Shown in pieces: positions 63,352 to 64,000 of a stretch of DNA of 64,000 nt. Position numbers and translations under genes: made by a program. The stretch is from CBDFNN01 sp965250215. Lineage in GTDB: Bacteria > Bacteroidota > Rhodothermia > Rhodothermales > DATKEJ01. The notes beneath the pieces were generated by a model that ran no database searches, was not told where the DNA came from, and saw nothing but the letters and a program-made list of their open reading frames with translations. The stretch is from positions 2,232,001 through 2,296,000 of the forward strand of contig CBDFNN010000004.1 of assembly GCA_965250215.1 (NCBI GenBank), in the 5' to 3' direction. Within the stretch, counting starts at the first letter, position 1, and every line of letters starts with the position of its first letter.

Positions 63352-64000
63352 GCAAGAACTCAAAATAGAATCGGTATCGAAAACAGCTCTCAATGTTTTC
63401 GATAGATGTGAACGAAAGTTCTGGCTACGATATGGCGAAGACTTGAATTGGCCGGGTGCTGCAAGTCAACTGACCGCAAGCAGGGAAGAACAAATGCGAA
63501 AAGGTAAGCTCTTTCATGACTTGATTGAGCAGGAAGCTGCGGGCGTCGAGGTCCAGGATTTTATCAAAGATTCGGGCGAGGAAGAGATAAAGGAATGGTG
63601 GAAAAATTACAAGGAATTCGCGCCTGTAATTGGAGATGATGACCTCGTGTTTACGGAGACCCAGCTTCAAATGATTGTGGACGAAGTCTTAGTCTTGGCA
63701 AGGTACGACAGGATAATTATTCGACCTGATGGAAGTGCCTTAATAGTAGATTGGAAGACGGTGGATCACCCGGAGCAAAACATGGGGAGACTCCGCCTGG
63801 ATTGGCAAACGGTGATCTATCCTATCGTTTTAAAAAAATGCTTCTCCGCTTTGCCTGGCATGAGCGGGCTCGAACTTAGTAATGTTGCTTTCATGTACTG
63901 GTACGCTGGAAGTCCTGAAGATCCTGTCCTATTCGAGTTGAGCGACCAAGATATTTTGGCATACGAGGAAAAACTAGGCTCGGCGCTTGATCAAATCGTC
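63344..64000 (+). CDS. PD-(D/E)XK nuclease (RecB/AddB/Cas4-like), 3' end beyond window
   Basis: The first 219 residues of a nuclease. The motif series histidine 58 (KLFHDLIE), aspartate 122 (ARYDRI), D-W-K 136-138 (LIVDWKT) and Q-x3-Y 155-159 is that of RecB-family nucleases. Cysteine 22 (FDRCERKFWLRY) sits where AddB and Cas4 have the first of four iron-sulfur cysteines; the other three would be past the edge. The ATG overlaps the helicase stop by 8 bp (ATGGATAA). With the two preceding genes it makes a complete helicase-nuclease set. Confidence 0.85.
   Translation, partial: MDKQELKIESVSKTALNVFDRCERKFWLRYGEDLNWPGAASQLTASREEQMRKGKLFHDLIEQEAAGVEVQDFIKDSGEEEIKEWWKNYKEFAPVIGDDDLVFTETQLQMIVDEVLVLARYDRIIIRPDGSALIVDWKTVDHPEQNMGRLRLDWQTVIYPIVLKKCFSALPGMSGLELSNVAFMYWYAGSPEDPVLFELSDQDILAYEEKLGSALDQIV

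Noticed and set aside
1..64000. Insertion sequences, prophage genes, rRNA genes or integrases
   Set aside because: No transposase, integrase, phage structural gene or ribosomal RNA segment was recognised anywhere in the window.

Overview
This 64 kb window is gene-dense, intron-free bacterial chromosome. Several independent signs point to the Bacteroidota or a close relative in the FCB group (for example Balneolota or Rhodothermota). These are a men cluster in the order F-D-B-A-E, an OstA-like/LptC/LptB/LptD lipopolysaccharide export set, YfhO, YbbR-like and DivIC/FtsB proteins, two secreted S9 peptidases, a PycTM-type protein, and a secreted repeat protein with a dockerin-like tail. Two good promoters (tRNA-fMet and rpsF) have TTG-N20-TAnnTT spacing rather than sigma-70 hexamers alone. 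Many starts lack a Shine-Dalgarno sequence and TTG starts are frequent. LPS export genes mean a Gram-negative envelope, and men genes mean a menaquinone respiratory chain. I cannot name a genus.

Layout. 1-1493 holds the 5' part of dnaK (minus strand, cut by the window edge). 1739-4224 is a tight pgsA-pyrE-cinA operon. 4247-9368 is an accessory island: an AT-rich lipoprotein gene, a 1132-residue repeat surface protein and a SnoaL-like secreted protein. It separates cinA from recA (9724-10821), which are neighbours in many bacteria. 10938-17612 holds an SdiA-regulated-like lipoprotein, an orphan PycTM protein, an S9 peptidase, a class V aminotransferase and a class III sirtuin. An initiator tRNA with its own promoter and terminator follows at 17781. 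17916-24818 reads as VOC protein, S9/DPP-IV peptidase, SDR dehydrogenase and an RbsB/RbsA/RbsC-type sugar ABC transporter.

24995-30310 is eno, ftsB/divIC, a ROK kinase-like gene lacking its zinc cysteines, and lptD. A BON protein and a GNAT acetyltransferase follow. 31414-36942 is an overlapping plsC-gatC-yfhO-methyltransferase-glycosyltransferase operon, facing a second glycosyltransferase. After a ybbR-like gene comes menF-D-B-A-E on the minus strand (39218-45467). Divergent from it is an envelope operon: unknown membrane protein, lptC, ostA/lptA-like and lptB. 49197-53349 carries a DAHP synthase, glmS and prfA. 53665-54844 is rpsF-rpsR-rplI with a promoter, a candidate leader hairpin and a terminator. 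dsbD, a polysaccharide deacetylase and comF follow.

The window ends in three overlapping or nearly overlapping genes (58940 to the edge): an AddB/RecB-like protein with a degenerate Walker B, a complete UvrD-type helicase and a PD-(D/E)XK nuclease. Together they look like an AddAB-type end-processing machine divided over three polypeptides. This, the orphan PycTM protein, the cysteine-less ROK protein, the heptamer tandem repeats in intergenic DNA and the palindromes before recA are the main points for follow-up.
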